From G963666935 sp963666935 (GTDB taxonomy: Bacteria > Bacillota > Clostridia > Christensenellales > CAG-138), in assembly GCA_963666935.1 (NCBI GenBank), contig OY762936.1, forward strand, positions 1-64,000: a stretch of DNA of 64,000 nucleotides, given 5' to 3'. Every line of letters begins with the position of its first letter. The first letter of the stretch is position 1. A program made the translations under genes and the position numbers. A model generated the notes under the pieces. The model searched no databases, was not told the origin of the DNA, and saw nothing but the letters and a program-made list of their open reading frames with translations. Shown one piece after another: positions 17,455 through 25,280 of this stretch.

Positions 17455-17708
17455 TGATAAACCTCCGTAAATTTCTTAATTTTCGTGGGAAAGTTAAGAA
17501 GAAACGGGGGGCATACAGGTGTGTTGTAAGCACTTGTTCGCGCTGCAGTATCAGGCAGCTTTTTCGTTGCATACCACTTGTTACGCCTTTGCGTAACTTT
17601 CTGCCTTGCAAATAAAATAAACGCCTCTTGAAGCAGGTCTTCAAAAGGCATTTCACTAAGGATGCTCTGGTGTTTTAGCTTTGGGGTTTTATTAAAGTAT
17701 CTTTTCAT
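17451..17708 (-). CDS. Tn916 Orf8-like small regulator, element A
   Basis: The 85-residue product starts behind GGAGG. Its recognisable part is SEMPFEDLLQEAFILFARQK followed by VTQRR, a short helix-turn-helix-like segment seen in proteins encoded next to Orf7-type sigma factors. The stop overlaps the start of the sigma-like gene, indicating coupling. The first 17 residues and the C-terminal tail differ from the element B counterpart, which has a deletion and runs on in another frame. Function is inferred only from position. Confidence 0.6.
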   Translation of the reverse strand: MKRYFNKTPKLKHQSILSEMPFEDLLQEAFILFARQKVTQRRNKWYATKKLPDTAARTSAYNTPVCPPFLLNFPTKIKKFTEVYQ

Positions 17709-17890
17709 AATTCCTCCGTTTCTTCGATGTGATTTTCGGCGCAGAGGAATATGCTGGGGATCGAATATGCATAGCAGCTCCTTCTGGGCATCTGACGTGC
17801 GGCCAAATGCACAAAAAGAAAAAAGCCCCAGAGATTTTCTGAAGCTTAAACTTAAAATTTTGTCAATCTTTGAAAATATTTTATTTTTAG
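17709..17890. other. Divergent intergenic region
   Basis: This stretch lies between the minus-strand Orf8-like gene and the plus-strand secreted protein. It contains a weak stem around AGCCCCAGAGATTTTCTGAAGC and AT-rich DNA. It is largely conserved with element B (45,495-45,677). No gene is evident. Confidence 0.4.
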
Positions 17891-17920
17891 TGTCCCTTTA
17901 GGGTCCGGGTTTTGCGTATA
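17891..17920 (+). promoter_or_regulatory. Candidate ECF-sigma promoter for the secreted protein, element A
   Basis: TGTCCC (17,891-17,896) and CGTATA (17,915-17,920) are 18 bases apart. The same two boxes with the same spacing occur at 45,678, 26,499 and 54,342. The spacer also keeps TTTNGGGT, forming a small CCC/GGG stem. A CGT-type -10 box suits ECF sigma factors, and one is encoded nearby. The start codon follows 45 bases downstream. Confidence 0.55.
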
Positions 17921-17964
17921 GGAGATTAACCGCATTTATGCGAAATTTACAGGAGGAAATATCT

Positions 17965-18351
17965 ATGAAAAAAGTCGTTTCTTTGGTACTGATTGTATGC
18001 ATGATGACACTGTTTGCCGTTCCCGCAATGGCACAGACAAAGGATGGTTTAATGGCACCTTGCGCGTCATTATCCCTTAGCGGCGGAATGAAATATGACA
18101 CTTCCCTCGGAAGATACATTATCTATGGACAATGCATGGGAATCATTGAACAAAAAACGGTAACTGTCGCACTCTATAGAAAAAGCGGAACCTCATGGAT
18201 ATATATGGATTCCGTTAGCAATACCGATACGACGTCAACCGTACGTGCTGACAAGTACGTTTCGATAACACAGAGTGGCCAATACAAAGTTACAGTTACA
18301 GGCACAACAAGCAACTCTAACGGAACAGTATCTTATAACTATATTATCTAG
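17965..18351 (+). CDS. Small secreted protein, hypervariable mature part, element A
   Basis: The ATG at 17,965 is preceded by AGGAGG; an ATG at 17,938 lacks such a site. The first 20 residues (MKKVVSLVLIVCMMTLFAVP) are a Sec signal ending AMA, identical in DNA to the element B copy. The mature 100 residues form a predicted beta-rich domain (LSLSGGMKYDTSLGRYIIYG, TVTVALYRKSG, YKVTVTGTTSNSNGTVSYNY). It matches B at conserved positions only (LSL.GGM.YD, YGQC.G, S.SG.YKV.VTG). No known family was recognised. It is convergent with the anti-sigma gene and preceded by the shared ECF-type promoter, so it may be a signal or target sensed by that anti-sigma factor. Confidence 0.8.
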   Translation: MKKVVSLVLIVCMMTLFAVPAMAQTKDGLMAPCASLSLSGGMKYDTSLGRYIIYGQCMGIIEQKTVTVALYRKSGTSWIYMDSVSNTDTTSTVRADKYVSITQSGQYKVTVTGTTSNSNGTVSYNYII

Positions 18352-18369
18352 TCACGATAGATCACTCAA

Positions 18370-18413
18370 GGGGAGTCTGCTATTATTTTGAGATAGCAAA
18401 CTCCCTCTTCTTA
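18370..18413. terminator. Bidirectional terminator between secreted protein and anti-sigma genes, element A
   Basis: GGGAGTCTGCTAT pairs with ATAGCAAACTCCC, followed on the plus strand by a pyrimidine-rich tail and on the minus strand by T-rich sequence. It lies between two convergent genes. Element B has a different hairpin in the same place. Confidence 0.65.
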
Positions 18414-19271
18414 TTTTGCAGTCAGCGTTGATAAGGATTCTGATATCGATTCTTCTGTGGCAATTTCTTGGATAAAAATATGAACAACCGTATCGCTTGT
18501 TACAATCGTCCCAACAAAAGCATTATCGTCTTTCGAAAATGCACCTTCAACAACAATTCCGTTTGGCAGATCAAGGCGAACGTATTCTTTGGATTCATCC
18601 AATATGATACTATCCTCTGATTTATCATCCCAGCATTGTGAAATAATGATTACTCCCTTGTTCGGCATTCGGTAGATGGTCTCCAGAGAATCTCCGTATA
18701 CCGTGGATTTGGATAGCGATATGCTCTCAGGTTGCATTGCATCCTCAGATAAGCAGTAAACTGGTTTTTCAATCTGCTCAAGTGCAGCGTCAAGTGACTC
18801 AATTTTTATTACTTCATCATCAGAATGCGAGAATGCATCTACACTCTCCGGAATGCTGCTGGATTCATCTGAACGCACATATAGGATATTGTCTATCACC
18901 TCAGAGACAGCATTATATACGGCTACTGCCCAAGCACGTCCAACCGGTGTGAAAGTCATAAAGGATGCAATCAGAATGATGATAGCCCAGGCGATTACCG
19001 CACGCCTGGAAATATACAATAGAGTGCCGAAACGAACAGGCACAGCCTTTCTGCACTTACGCCTTATCTTTTTATCTGACATGCCTAGATATGTTTCCCA
19101 TTGAGGTATGCTCATTTCTGCCCGAAGCCGCGCAGTGGCTAAAACCTTCTCTGGCAGAGGCATACCTTCATAAACAAGTCGTTTTCTCGCTGCGGCGATA
19201 CCTCTGAGCCGGCAAGGATCGATAAGATAGGGCTTTAGCCGTATGGTTCTTTGGGCTTTTTCCCAGCTCAT
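18411..19271 (-). CDS. Anti-sigma factor with variable ectodomain, element A
   Basis: The ATG at 19,271 lies eight bases after AAAGGA; an ATG nine bases earlier overlaps that site. About 286 residues. Residues 1-88 are basic and cytoplasmic (IRLKPYLIDPCRLRGIAAAR, then KIRRKCRKAVPVRFGTLLY). One membrane span follows at about 89-107 (AVIAWAIIILIASF). The remaining 175 residues are extracellular, with a DUF4367-like look. The gene follows the ECF sigma gene by 21 bases, the classic arrangement. The cytoplasmic part and span are almost identical to element B, whereas the ectodomain is heavily diverged. It presumably holds the sigma factor at the membrane until the ectodomain is triggered. Confidence 0.8.
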   Translation of the reverse strand: MSWEKAQRTIRLKPYLIDPCRLRGIAAARKRLVYEGMPLPEKVLATARLRAEMSIPQWETYLGMSDKKIRRKCRKAVPVRFGTLLYISRRAVIAWAIIILIASFMTFTPVGRAWAVAVYNAVSEVIDNILYVRSDESSSIPESVDAFSHSDDEVIKIESLDAALEQIEKPVYCLSEDAMQPESISLSKSTVYGDSLETIYRMPNKGVIIISQCWDDKSEDSIILDESKEYVRLDLPNGIVVEGAFSKDDNAFVGTIVTSDTVVHIFIQEIATEESISESLSTLTAK

Positions 19272-19292
19272 AACGTACATCCTTTAAACCGA

Positions 19293-19841
19293 TTATGACA
19301 ACAGCATAAGCATAAACAAAAAACTCTTCATATCCTTTTCCGGGATGGTTGCTGCAATACGCGCTTTCATACGGCCGATCTGTTTCCGCAGTGTATCGGT
19401 TTTAATCCCATAGAAGGAAGCTAAGACTGGAATCGTTTCCTGGTCTATAACGTGCGCAATAAAGGCTTCGCGTATCTCTTTGGGGTATTCCTTCAATAAC
19501 CCGTGCAGTAACAACTGCGTTTCTACTTCGTTAAAGGGAAGCTCATATTCATTTATATCTATCATGCGTTTTTCTATATCATCATCTTCCCGCGGCTCAA
19601 ATTTATACTTCTTTCGCAGGCGGCTGATGGCCTTGTTGCGTACAATCTGCTTGAGATAGCAGACGCAGGTTGCTTCGTTCGGAAAAGATGGCGATTGCTC
19701 CAGAATCGCAACGATTGCGTCGGCCACAAGTTCTTCTGCCACGTAAACTGTATCCACATACGTCAAAGCCAACGTAAACAAGGATTTTTGATGTTTAAGA
19801 TAAATATCCGCAATTTCTTCTTTCGTAGAGATTTGCCCCAT
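19293..19841 (-). CDS. ECF-type RNA polymerase sigma factor, element A
   Basis: The ATG at 19,841 lies behind an AGGCAAAAGAG stretch; a TTG at 19,862 would overlap the upstream gene. The 182 residues show region 2 (YLKHQKSLFTLALTYVDTVY, VAEELVADAIVAIL, CVCYLKQIVRNKAISRLRKK) and region 4 (YPKEIREAFIAHVIDQETIP, VLASFYGIKTDTLRKQIGRM). It directs RNA polymerase to a limited set of promoters and is expected to be held by the anti-sigma encoded next. The element B copy is nearly identical, so both should read the same promoters. Confidence 0.9.
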   Translation of the reverse strand: MGQISTKEEIADIYLKHQKSLFTLALTYVDTVYVAEELVADAIVAILEQSPSFPNEATCVCYLKQIVRNKAISRLRKKYKFEPREDDDIEKRMIDINEYELPFNEVETQLLLHGLLKEYPKEIREAFIAHVIDQETIPVLASFYGIKTDTLRKQIGRMKARIAATIPEKDMKSFLFMLMLLS

Positions 19842-19865
19842 TGCTCTTTTGCCTCGTATCAAACT

Positions 19866-20198
19866 TTATTTCGGCCATGTTTCAAGAATATTCTGGATCA
19901 CTTTAAGGACTAGCTCCATCTGCGTACTATTGCATTTGTGCAACAGACGTTTTATATGCTCCGTTGCAGCGTCATTTTCTTCGTTGCTGTCCATCTCAAA
20001 CAATTCACGCGGGTCGGCGGGAAGATTTCTCACTATGTTAGAAAGAATCTGATGTCCGGGTTGGGTTTTCCCGGCTTCAATGTTTTGATAGTTACGAAGA
20101 CTGCACCCGGCTATCTCAGCCATTTTTGCTTGGCTTAGGTTCCTGGCTTCACGCAATTTTCGAAGGCTTCTGCTGGACTCTACGCATTCAAAACGCAT
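19866..20198 (-). CDS. XRE-family transcriptional regulator, element A
   Basis: The 110-residue protein has an N-terminal HTH_XRE domain, RSLRKLREARNLSQAKMAEI, AGCSLRNYQNIEAGKTQPGH, about residues 10-60, and a helical tail that may dimerise. AGGAGGAGGTG precedes the ATG. It is the first gene of the XRE / ECF sigma / anti-sigma operon and is divergent from the ArpU-like/holin operon, so it may repress either promoter in 20,199-20,432. Its protein sequence is the same in element B. Confidence 0.88.
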   Translation of the reverse strand: MRFECVESSRSLRKLREARNLSQAKMAEIAGCSLRNYQNIEAGKTQPGHQILSNIVRNLPADPRELFEMDSNEENDAATEHIKRLLHKCNSTQMELVLKVIQNILETWPK

Positions 20199-20432
20199 TA
20201 TTCTTCACCTCCTCCTATAGATTGGCAGAATATTGCGTTTTTATAAACGATCTATGATGCCTATGACCGTATAGAACCAAAGAAAAATTATACCGAACCC
20301 CTGTTGCAGAGCAGTGATCGGTATTGATTCCAAATGAAATAGCTTTTTCAATTATTGCTTCGGCAATGGAACCGAACTGTCACTGTTCTTACCAATTGCC
20401 TGTTGTTATGATTGAAAAAAGGAGGAACTCGT
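20199..20432. other. Divergent promoter region, element A
   Basis: This intergenic region separates the XRE/sigma operon from the ArpU-like/holin operon. It contains ACCGAACCCCTGTTGCAGAG and CGGTATTGATTCC with partial symmetry, and GGAACCGAACTGTCACTG. Element B has the same region plus a 57-base hairpin segment. No gene of its own is visible. Confidence 0.4.
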
Positions 20433-20843
20433 ATGTGTTCAACCGTAGATGTGATCAACGATTTAAGGAATCACCGCCAGACGTGCGCAAAGATTGCGAT
20501 AATTGAAAACACGCTGCATCAGGTGCAAAACACCTCTGCCAGCGCTCAGCATAAGTTATCTGCACTTGAAATGCAGTATAAAGAATTGGTAGCCAGAAAA
20601 GAAACAGTCGAAAGCTGGCTCCAGCTTCTACCGACCGAGGAACGTTTTCTCGTGCAGACACACCTTATTCAGGGCCTGGATTGGGCAAAAACCATTGTAG
20701 AGCATGAGAAAATGTGGGGCATAATGAACGGCCGGTCTGAGCGCACGCTGAAACGTATACAATCCAAGGCCGTTGAACGCATCGTCGCGTGTTTAAGTCA
20801 AATCGAATCACTGTCACAATTCGAAACGAGAGAGGTGAAGTAA
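20433..20843 (+). CDS. ArpU/RinA-like phage-type late-gene regulator, element A
   Basis: The ATG at 20,433 is preceded by AAGGAGG with eight-base spacing; a TTG further upstream is less likely. The 136 residues are helical, with a coiled-coil-like N-terminal half and a sigma-like C-terminal helix-turn-helix: LLPTEERFLVQTHLIQGLDW and MNGRSERTLKRIQSKAVERI. This resembles phage late-transcription activators of the ArpU group. It is followed without a gap by the holin gene, so it may control holin and hydrolase expression. The element B copy is nearly identical. Confidence 0.6.
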   Translation: MCSTVDVINDLRNHRQTCAKIAIIENTLHQVQNTSASAQHKLSALEMQYKELVARKETVESWLQLLPTEERFLVQTHLIQGLDWAKTIVEHEKMWGIMNGRSERTLKRIQSKAVERIVACLSQIESLSQFETREVK

Positions 20844-21134
20844 TTGAACTTCGAGATTGTTGCTCAGATTGACGAGGCGCTGATCCCCCTTGCTGTAGCG
20901 CTTTATGTGATCGGAATGTTTTTGAAGGCAACCCCTAAAATTGCTGATTGGAGCATTCCATGGATACTGCTTCTCGTTTCCCTGCTCGCCGCAAATGTCA
21001 TGATTGGATGGAGCGTTGCTTCGACGATTCAAGGCGTACTGGCCTGTGGAATTGCGGTGTTAGGGAATCAACTTTATAAACAGGCGCAATTAGGGATATA
21101 TCAAAGCAAAATAAAGAGTATAAAGAAAAAGTAA
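20844..21134 (+). CDS. Phage-type holin (Hol44-like), element A
   Basis: The gene starts at TTG immediately after the previous stop, with GAGAGGTG upstream. The 96-residue protein has about three membrane spans (ALIPLAVALYVIGMFLKATP, IPWILLLVSLLAANVMIGW, ASTIQGVLACGIAVLGNQLY) and a basic lysine-rich tail, the pattern of Hol44/phage_holin_5-type holins. Holins open the membrane to let leaderless endolysins reach the wall, and TcdE-like holins help toxin release. No other phage structural gene is present. A leaderless wall hydrolase is encoded later in the same element. Confidence 0.78.
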   Translation: MNFEIVAQIDEALIPLAVALYVIGMFLKATPKIADWSIPWILLLVSLLAANVMIGWSVASTIQGVLACGIAVLGNQLYKQAQLGIYQSKIKSIKKK

Positions 21135-21225
21135 ATAGGATTTGGTATCGGGTACAAACCAAAAAGCCCGATGGGTAATTATCTTCAAATAACGGTAGGG
21201 GTGGGGCCGGAAGATCATATATATC

Positions 21226-21256
21226 GCTGCGCCATATTGGCGCAGCACTTTTGTTG
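21226..21256 (+). terminator. Terminator after the holin gene, element A
   Basis: GCTGCGCC ATATT GGCGCAGC forms an eight-base-pair stem followed by ACTTTTGTT, about 90 bases downstream of the holin stop. The same structure is found at 49,071 in element B. Confidence 0.7.
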
Positions 21257-21431
21257 GCAGTCATGGGACCAAAAAAGCTACTCTAGTGTAGCGCTGAATT
21301 TTCAGAAAATCATAATGCTTCCCATTGCCTTGCTTTACACAATTGATAAACACCAAGTATTGCTTATATATTGAGTAAAGACAGGCCCTTAATTGTTCAC
21401 AAAAAGGCTTCGCCCGTTAATGTTCGAAGAT

Positions 21432-21449
21432 GATACAATTCTGATACAA
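21432..21449 (+). promoter_or_regulatory. Direct repeat upstream of the response regulator, element A
   Basis: GATACAA-TTCT-GATACAA, two copies 11 bases apart, lies about 50 bases upstream of the response-regulator start. OmpR/PhoB-type regulators bind direct repeats about one helical turn apart, so this is a plausible autoregulatory site. It is preserved at 49,277-49,294. Confidence 0.45.
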
Positions 21450-21498
21450 AAGGAAATTATTGTTAATAATCATTGAGAGAATGAAGGTGGCATGAAGT

Positions 21499-22158
21499 AT
21501 GTGCAAAATACTGATCGTGGAAGATGAAAATCCCATCTCGGAGCTGATCAGGATGAACCTGAGCAACTCCGGTCATTCCTGCGTCTGTGCATATGACGGC
21601 AAAGAAGCCGCAGATCTATTGGTTGACGCGCGGTTTGACCTGATTCTTTTGGATATCATGCTGCCGAAGGTGGACGGTTTTGAGCTGATGGAGTTTATCC
21701 GTCCTTTGGAAATACCGGTTATCTTTCTCACCGCAAAAGCGGATGTGGCGGATCGAGTGAAGGGGCTGCGCTTAGGGGCGGACGATTATATTGTGAAGCC
21801 CTTTGCCATCGCGGAGCTGCTGGCCCGGGTGGATACGGTCATACGCCGCTATTATAAGACAGATCCCGTGATCCGGTTCGCCGGCATCGAGGTTTTCACC
21901 CAGTCTCACGCCGTGCTGCGCTCCGGCGAGCCGGTGGAGCTGACGCCAAAGGAATATGATCTGCTGATGCTGTTTGTGCAAAACATGAACATCGCACTTT
22001 TCCGGGACATCATTTTCGAGCGGGTCTGGCAGGGCGACTGCCTTGGCGATAGCCGCACGGTGGATTTGCATGTGCAAAGGCTTCGGAAAAAGCTCGGTCT
22101 GGAAGATTTCCTGAAAACGGTCTATAAAGTCGGATACTGTTTGGAGGTGAGCGCGTGA
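21499..22158 (+). CDS. OmpR/PhoB-family response regulator, element A
   Basis: The 219-residue protein has a receiver domain with the acidic pocket (IVEDEN), phosphorylated Asp52 in LLDIMLP, and Lys100 in YIVKPF. The C-terminal winged helix reads VELTPKEYDLLMLFVQNMNI and CLGDSRTVDLHVQRLRKKLG. It is activated by the kinase encoded next, whose ATG overlaps its stop. Its targets are probably genes of the element, including the adjacent lipoprotein run and itself (see the GATACAA repeat). It is very similar to the element B copy. Confidence 0.93.
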   Translation: MCKILIVEDENPISELIRMNLSNSGHSCVCAYDGKEAADLLVDARFDLILLDIMLPKVDGFELMEFIRPLEIPVIFLTAKADVADRVKGLRLGADDYIVKPFAIAELLARVDTVIRRYYKTDPVIRFAGIEVFTQSHAVLRSGEPVELTPKEYDLLMLFVQNMNIALFRDIIFERVWQGDCLGDSRTVDLHVQRLRKKLGLEDFLKTVYKVGYCLEVSA

Positions 22159-23564
22159 AATTTGCATGGAAGGTGTTCTTTTCCTGTTTGCTGGTTCTGG
22201 TTGCCGCATTCTCCACCATCGTATATGCGCTTAACACGAACGCGTTTGATACCGCCCTGGCACAGGAAAAACAACGGGCTCTGGACAAAATGAGTATGCT
22301 TATGACCGTCGTGCAGTCCTTTACCGCTGATTTCGATTACGATTCAGAAAACGCCGACCTTGCGGAGGTTATGTCGTCCGTCGCCAACGGTGACTTTGCC
22401 TCCGCGCGCCTGTATGATCAAGCCGGCGCCGCCGTCTATCCCGAAAGCGCGCCCCAGTCACCTCTTATGCAAAGTGCACAGGCAGGAATCGCTTACGACG
22501 TCATACAAAGCGGTTCCAAGTATGTCATGCGGTGCTGCGCGCCGGTGCAGCTGGGGGCGAAAACGGGATACCTTTCCCTGGAGCAGGATATTACGGCTCC
22601 ATTTGCGCTGAGCGATTCCATGATGCGAACCTCCGCTGCCGTTACGATGATTGCAACTGCGATTGTGGGGCTTATCCTGCTTTTGATCTGTACCCTGCTG
22701 ACACGGCCTGTGCGTCAGCTTTCCGGCGTTACCCGCCGCATGGCGGAAGGAAATTACCATGAGCGTGCGGCGGTCACCACAAAGGACGAGATTGGTGAGC
22801 TTTCCGTTGATTTCAACCGGATGGCCGACGCGCTGGAAGTCCATGTTCAACATTTGGAGGATGAGGCGCGCCAGCGGGAGAACTTTGTGACCAGCTTCGC
22901 CCATGAGCTGAAGACCCCCCTCACCTCCATCATTGGCTATGCCGACATGCTCCGCTCCCGGAAAATGGACGAAGAGACGCATTTCCGTTCCGCCAACTAT
23001 ATCTTCACTGAGGGAAGAAGGCTGGAACGCCTGTCGCTAAAACTGCTGGAACTTATGGTATTAAACCGGCAGGAATTTGAGCGGTACCCGGCTGAAACGG
23101 CGGATGTTTCCGAACGCCTGCGGGAAACTGCCTCTTCTGCTTTGCGAGAGAAATACGGCGTTTCGCTTGCTGTGGATCTGCCCGACGCCACGATTGCTAT
23201 CGAGCCCGACCTTTTTTTGACCATGCTGCTCAACCTCATCGACAATGCAGGCAAGGCAAGCAAGGAAGGGCAGACTGTATCCGTCAGCGGAAAATGCTGC
23301 CCGGTGGGCTATCGCGTCAGCGTGACCGATCAGGGTATGGGAATTCCGGCGGAGGAACTCGGCCGCATTACGGAAGCATTCTACATGGTTGACAAGTCGA
23401 GATCCCGCGCCCAAAATGGCGCGGGCCTGGGGCTGGCGCTATGCGATGCCATCACAAAGCTGCACCATACCAACCTTGCATTCCAAAGCGAATTAGGCAA
23501 AGGCACGACGGTGTCCGTTCTCGTGCCTTATTCCATCATGGAGGCTGCCGATGATGAAGCATAA
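22155..23564 (+). CDS. Sensor histidine kinase, element A
   Basis: The 469-residue kinase has spans at about residues 7-25 and 161-183 around an extracellular sensor of some 135 residues. A HAMP segment follows (RPVRQLSGVTRRMAEGNYHE). The DHp helix carries His250 in FAHELKTPLTSIIGY. The ATPase domain has LLNLIDNAGKASKEG (N box), VTDQGMGIPAEE and NGAGLGLALCD. It overlaps the regulator gene upstream and the membrane-protein gene downstream, so the three form one operon. The sensor has two cysteines (MRCCAP). Ligand unknown; cell-wall or membrane stress is a guess from the neighbours. Confidence 0.92.
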   Translation: MKFAWKVFFSCLLVLVAAFSTIVYALNTNAFDTALAQEKQRALDKMSMLMTVVQSFTADFDYDSENADLAEVMSSVANGDFASARLYDQAGAAVYPESAPQSPLMQSAQAGIAYDVIQSGSKYVMRCCAPVQLGAKTGYLSLEQDITAPFALSDSMMRTSAAVTMIATAIVGLILLLICTLLTRPVRQLSGVTRRMAEGNYHERAAVTTKDEIGELSVDFNRMADALEVHVQHLEDEARQRENFVTSFAHELKTPLTSIIGYADMLRSRKMDEETHFRSANYIFTEGRRLERLSLKLLELMVLNRQEFERYPAETADVSERLRETASSALREKYGVSLAVDLPDATIAIEPDLFLTMLLNLIDNAGKASKEGQTVSVSGKCCPVGYRVSVTDQGMGIPAEELGRITEAFYMVDKSRSRAQNGAGLGLALCDAITKLHHTNLAFQSELGKGTTVSVLVPYSIMEAADDEA

Positions 23565-24300
23565 AATCTGGAGCTATTCCGTCACTTCCCTGCTTGCGGT
23601 GATCCTGATTGCCGGGGCCGTGCTTGTTCCCCAATATCTGTCCGCCGCCCACCGCCAGTCCCAACTCGGCTTGACTGCGGTAGTGCCGCTTTCACAGCTT
23701 CCCGCTGAAGTCACGCCGCCGCCCGTGTCGGAGGATGCGCTCCTTGACCGGGCGCTTGCATGGTATGCAAGAGAGAACCAATCCGCCCAGTTTGTAAAAT
23801 ACCACGAGGATGTCACCCCATCAGAACAGGAATTGAGTACAGAAGAGGTGCTGGAACGGTTTTACGAGCAGCAGGAAATACTGGAAGCCTCCGGCTTTTC
23901 CGTTCATGCGGACGCCCAATCGACGGATCTCTTTTACTACCGCCTAGTGCACGGCGTTACGGAAGAATATCAGGGCTATTACAGCATTTCCTGCCCGCAG
24001 GAGGAAGGCGGGTCGGTCCGGTTTGTATTGGATGCGAACACCGGAACGATTCTTCATTGCGAATACGATTCCCCGCTCCTGGCCGCGCCGGATACCGCAA
24101 AGGCTTTCGCCACACTTTGGGGAATGGCGGACGGTTGTGTGCTGAAATGGAACCAGTATAATTTTTTGAGCCGAGAATCCCTGATCTTTGGCAACGGCGG
24201 AAAACGCTACATCGATATCGCAGTGGATACCGTAACGGAAAAAAACGATCAATACCGATGCCATATTACGCTTCGGCTGGGAACAGGAGAAACAGCATGA
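23551..24300 (+). CDS. Membrane-anchored extracytoplasmic protein linked to the kinase, element A
   Basis: The 249 residues begin with a basic start and one membrane anchor (SVTSLLAVILIAGAVLVPQY). The rest is extracellular: a Pro-rich neck (PAEVTPPPVSE), a helical part, and a C-terminal beta domain including TEEYQGYYSISCPQEEGGSV and RFVLDANTGTILHCEYDSPL, which is PepSY-like. The start overlaps the kinase stop by 14 bases, and GGAGG lies inside the kinase gene. By position it recalls accessory regulators such as YycH/YycI, though no homology was seen. It probably modulates the kinase. Confidence 0.75.
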   Translation: MMKHKIWSYSVTSLLAVILIAGAVLVPQYLSAAHRQSQLGLTAVVPLSQLPAEVTPPPVSEDALLDRALAWYARENQSAQFVKYHEDVTPSEQELSTEEVLERFYEQQEILEASGFSVHADAQSTDLFYYRLVHGVTEEYQGYYSISCPQEEGGSVRFVLDANTGTILHCEYDSPLLAAPDTAKAFATLWGMADGCVLKWNQYNFLSRESLIFGNGGKRYIDIAVDTVTEKNDQYRCHITLRLGTGETA

Positions 24301-25133
24301 AAAAACTTTGCATGGCATGCACCGCCATTCTATTATTTCCCTTATTCACGGCCTGCGGCAGAGAGGCTGTAGTTACAGCGCCTGCGGCCACATCTGTCGT
24401 ATGGGCAATCGCAACGCCGGAGCCAAAGCCGGCGCCCAGTATTGACGTTGATCTGAGCAATGCGCAGGAACTTGGTTATGTGGAGATCGATATCGACGCG
24501 AACGACGGCTATCGGGATTTCGTGCTGGAACATTGGCTTTCGGACCAGTATGGGGAATCCACCTTCTTTCGCTTGATCGACGGGAAATATGTTGAGCTGG
24601 GCACGCTAGACGACTATGTAACCGACCAAATCGGAACCCCGCATATCACCCTTGACGGGGTGGGCTACCTGTATGTCAACGAATCTTCCTCTCACCTTGG
24701 ATGGGCGCGTATCGACCGCATCTATACGGTTGCGGATAACCGATTGACGGAGGTACCGCCATTGAACCACGTGTATTATCCCATTGAGGAATATGAATTT
24801 GACGTGCTGGATACCGTTTTGCTGTATACGACGGGGTTTACGACAGAGGAGATGAAAGCGTTATCTCCGGAAGATGCCCCCGCCTTTGATTGGGAGAAAA
24901 TCGGTGGCGCTGCCTACGGCAAGCGAAAGGTAATCGGCAAGGGCGACAGCGTTACGGTATTTGGCACCGATGAACAGGGCAATGTGCTCCTTGACTTCAA
25001 GGGAACGGCTTATCTCCTGCCCATGACGACAGAAGATATGACGGACGTCTATTGCGATTTGCTGGCCGAGGGCCGTTTCTTCAACGAGTGTTTCTACAAT
25101 AAATATACGGAGGATTATTATCACAGGGGCTGA
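24297..25133 (+). CDS. Lipoprotein of unknown function, kinase operon, element A
   Basis: The ATG at 24,297 overlaps the previous stop (ATGA) and follows ACAGGAGAAAC. The lipoprotein signal ends FPLFTACGRE, with the lipid-bearing cysteine near residue 18. A Pro-rich neck (ATPEPKPAPS) leads to a mature domain rich in acidic and aromatic residues (GYRDFVLEHWLSDQYGESTF, HITLDGVGYLYVNESSSHLG). No known family recognised. It is translationally coupled to the kinase-linked protein and is the fourth gene of that operon. The element B version is about 95 percent identical by eye. Confidence 0.72.
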   Translation: MKKLCMACTAILLFPLFTACGREAVVTAPAATSVVWAIATPEPKPAPSIDVDLSNAQELGYVEIDIDANDGYRDFVLEHWLSDQYGESTFFRLIDGKYVELGTLDDYVTDQIGTPHITLDGVGYLYVNESSSHLGWARIDRIYTVADNRLTEVPPLNHVYYPIEEYEFDVLDTVLLYTTGFTTEEMKALSPEDAPAFDWEKIGGAAYGKRKVIGKGDSVTVFGTDEQGNVLLDFKGTAYLLPMTTEDMTDVYCDLLAEGRFFNECFYNKYTEDYYHRG

Positions 25134-25280
25134 TGCAATTTGGATACATTTGGCAAGTAATCTCATATAAAAACATGAGAAAAGAGAATTGAAAATGAAA
25201 CGATTTCTGCTGTCTCTGCTTGCCTTAACCCTATTCTTATCCGGCTGTACAGGTGAAACCGTATCGGTGCAGCCTTCGGC
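25132..25280 (+). repeat. Leader cassette: shared 5' UTR plus lipoprotein signal sequence, copy 1
   Basis: About 149 bases from GATGCAATTTGGATACA through the start codon, signal peptide (MKRFLLSLLALTLFLSGCTG) and the first mature residues (TVSVQPS) are repeated at 52,977 and 55,892. At 55,892 the cassette precedes a completely different mature protein. Confidence 0.75.

Noticed and set aside
17892..17910. A riboswitch at the CCCTTTAGGG stem
   Set aside because: The stem is only three to four base pairs and the conserved boxes fit a promoter better.
20844..21134. Evidence that element A or B is a prophage
   Set aside because: Holin and ArpU-like genes are present but no capsid, tail, terminase or replication genes are.
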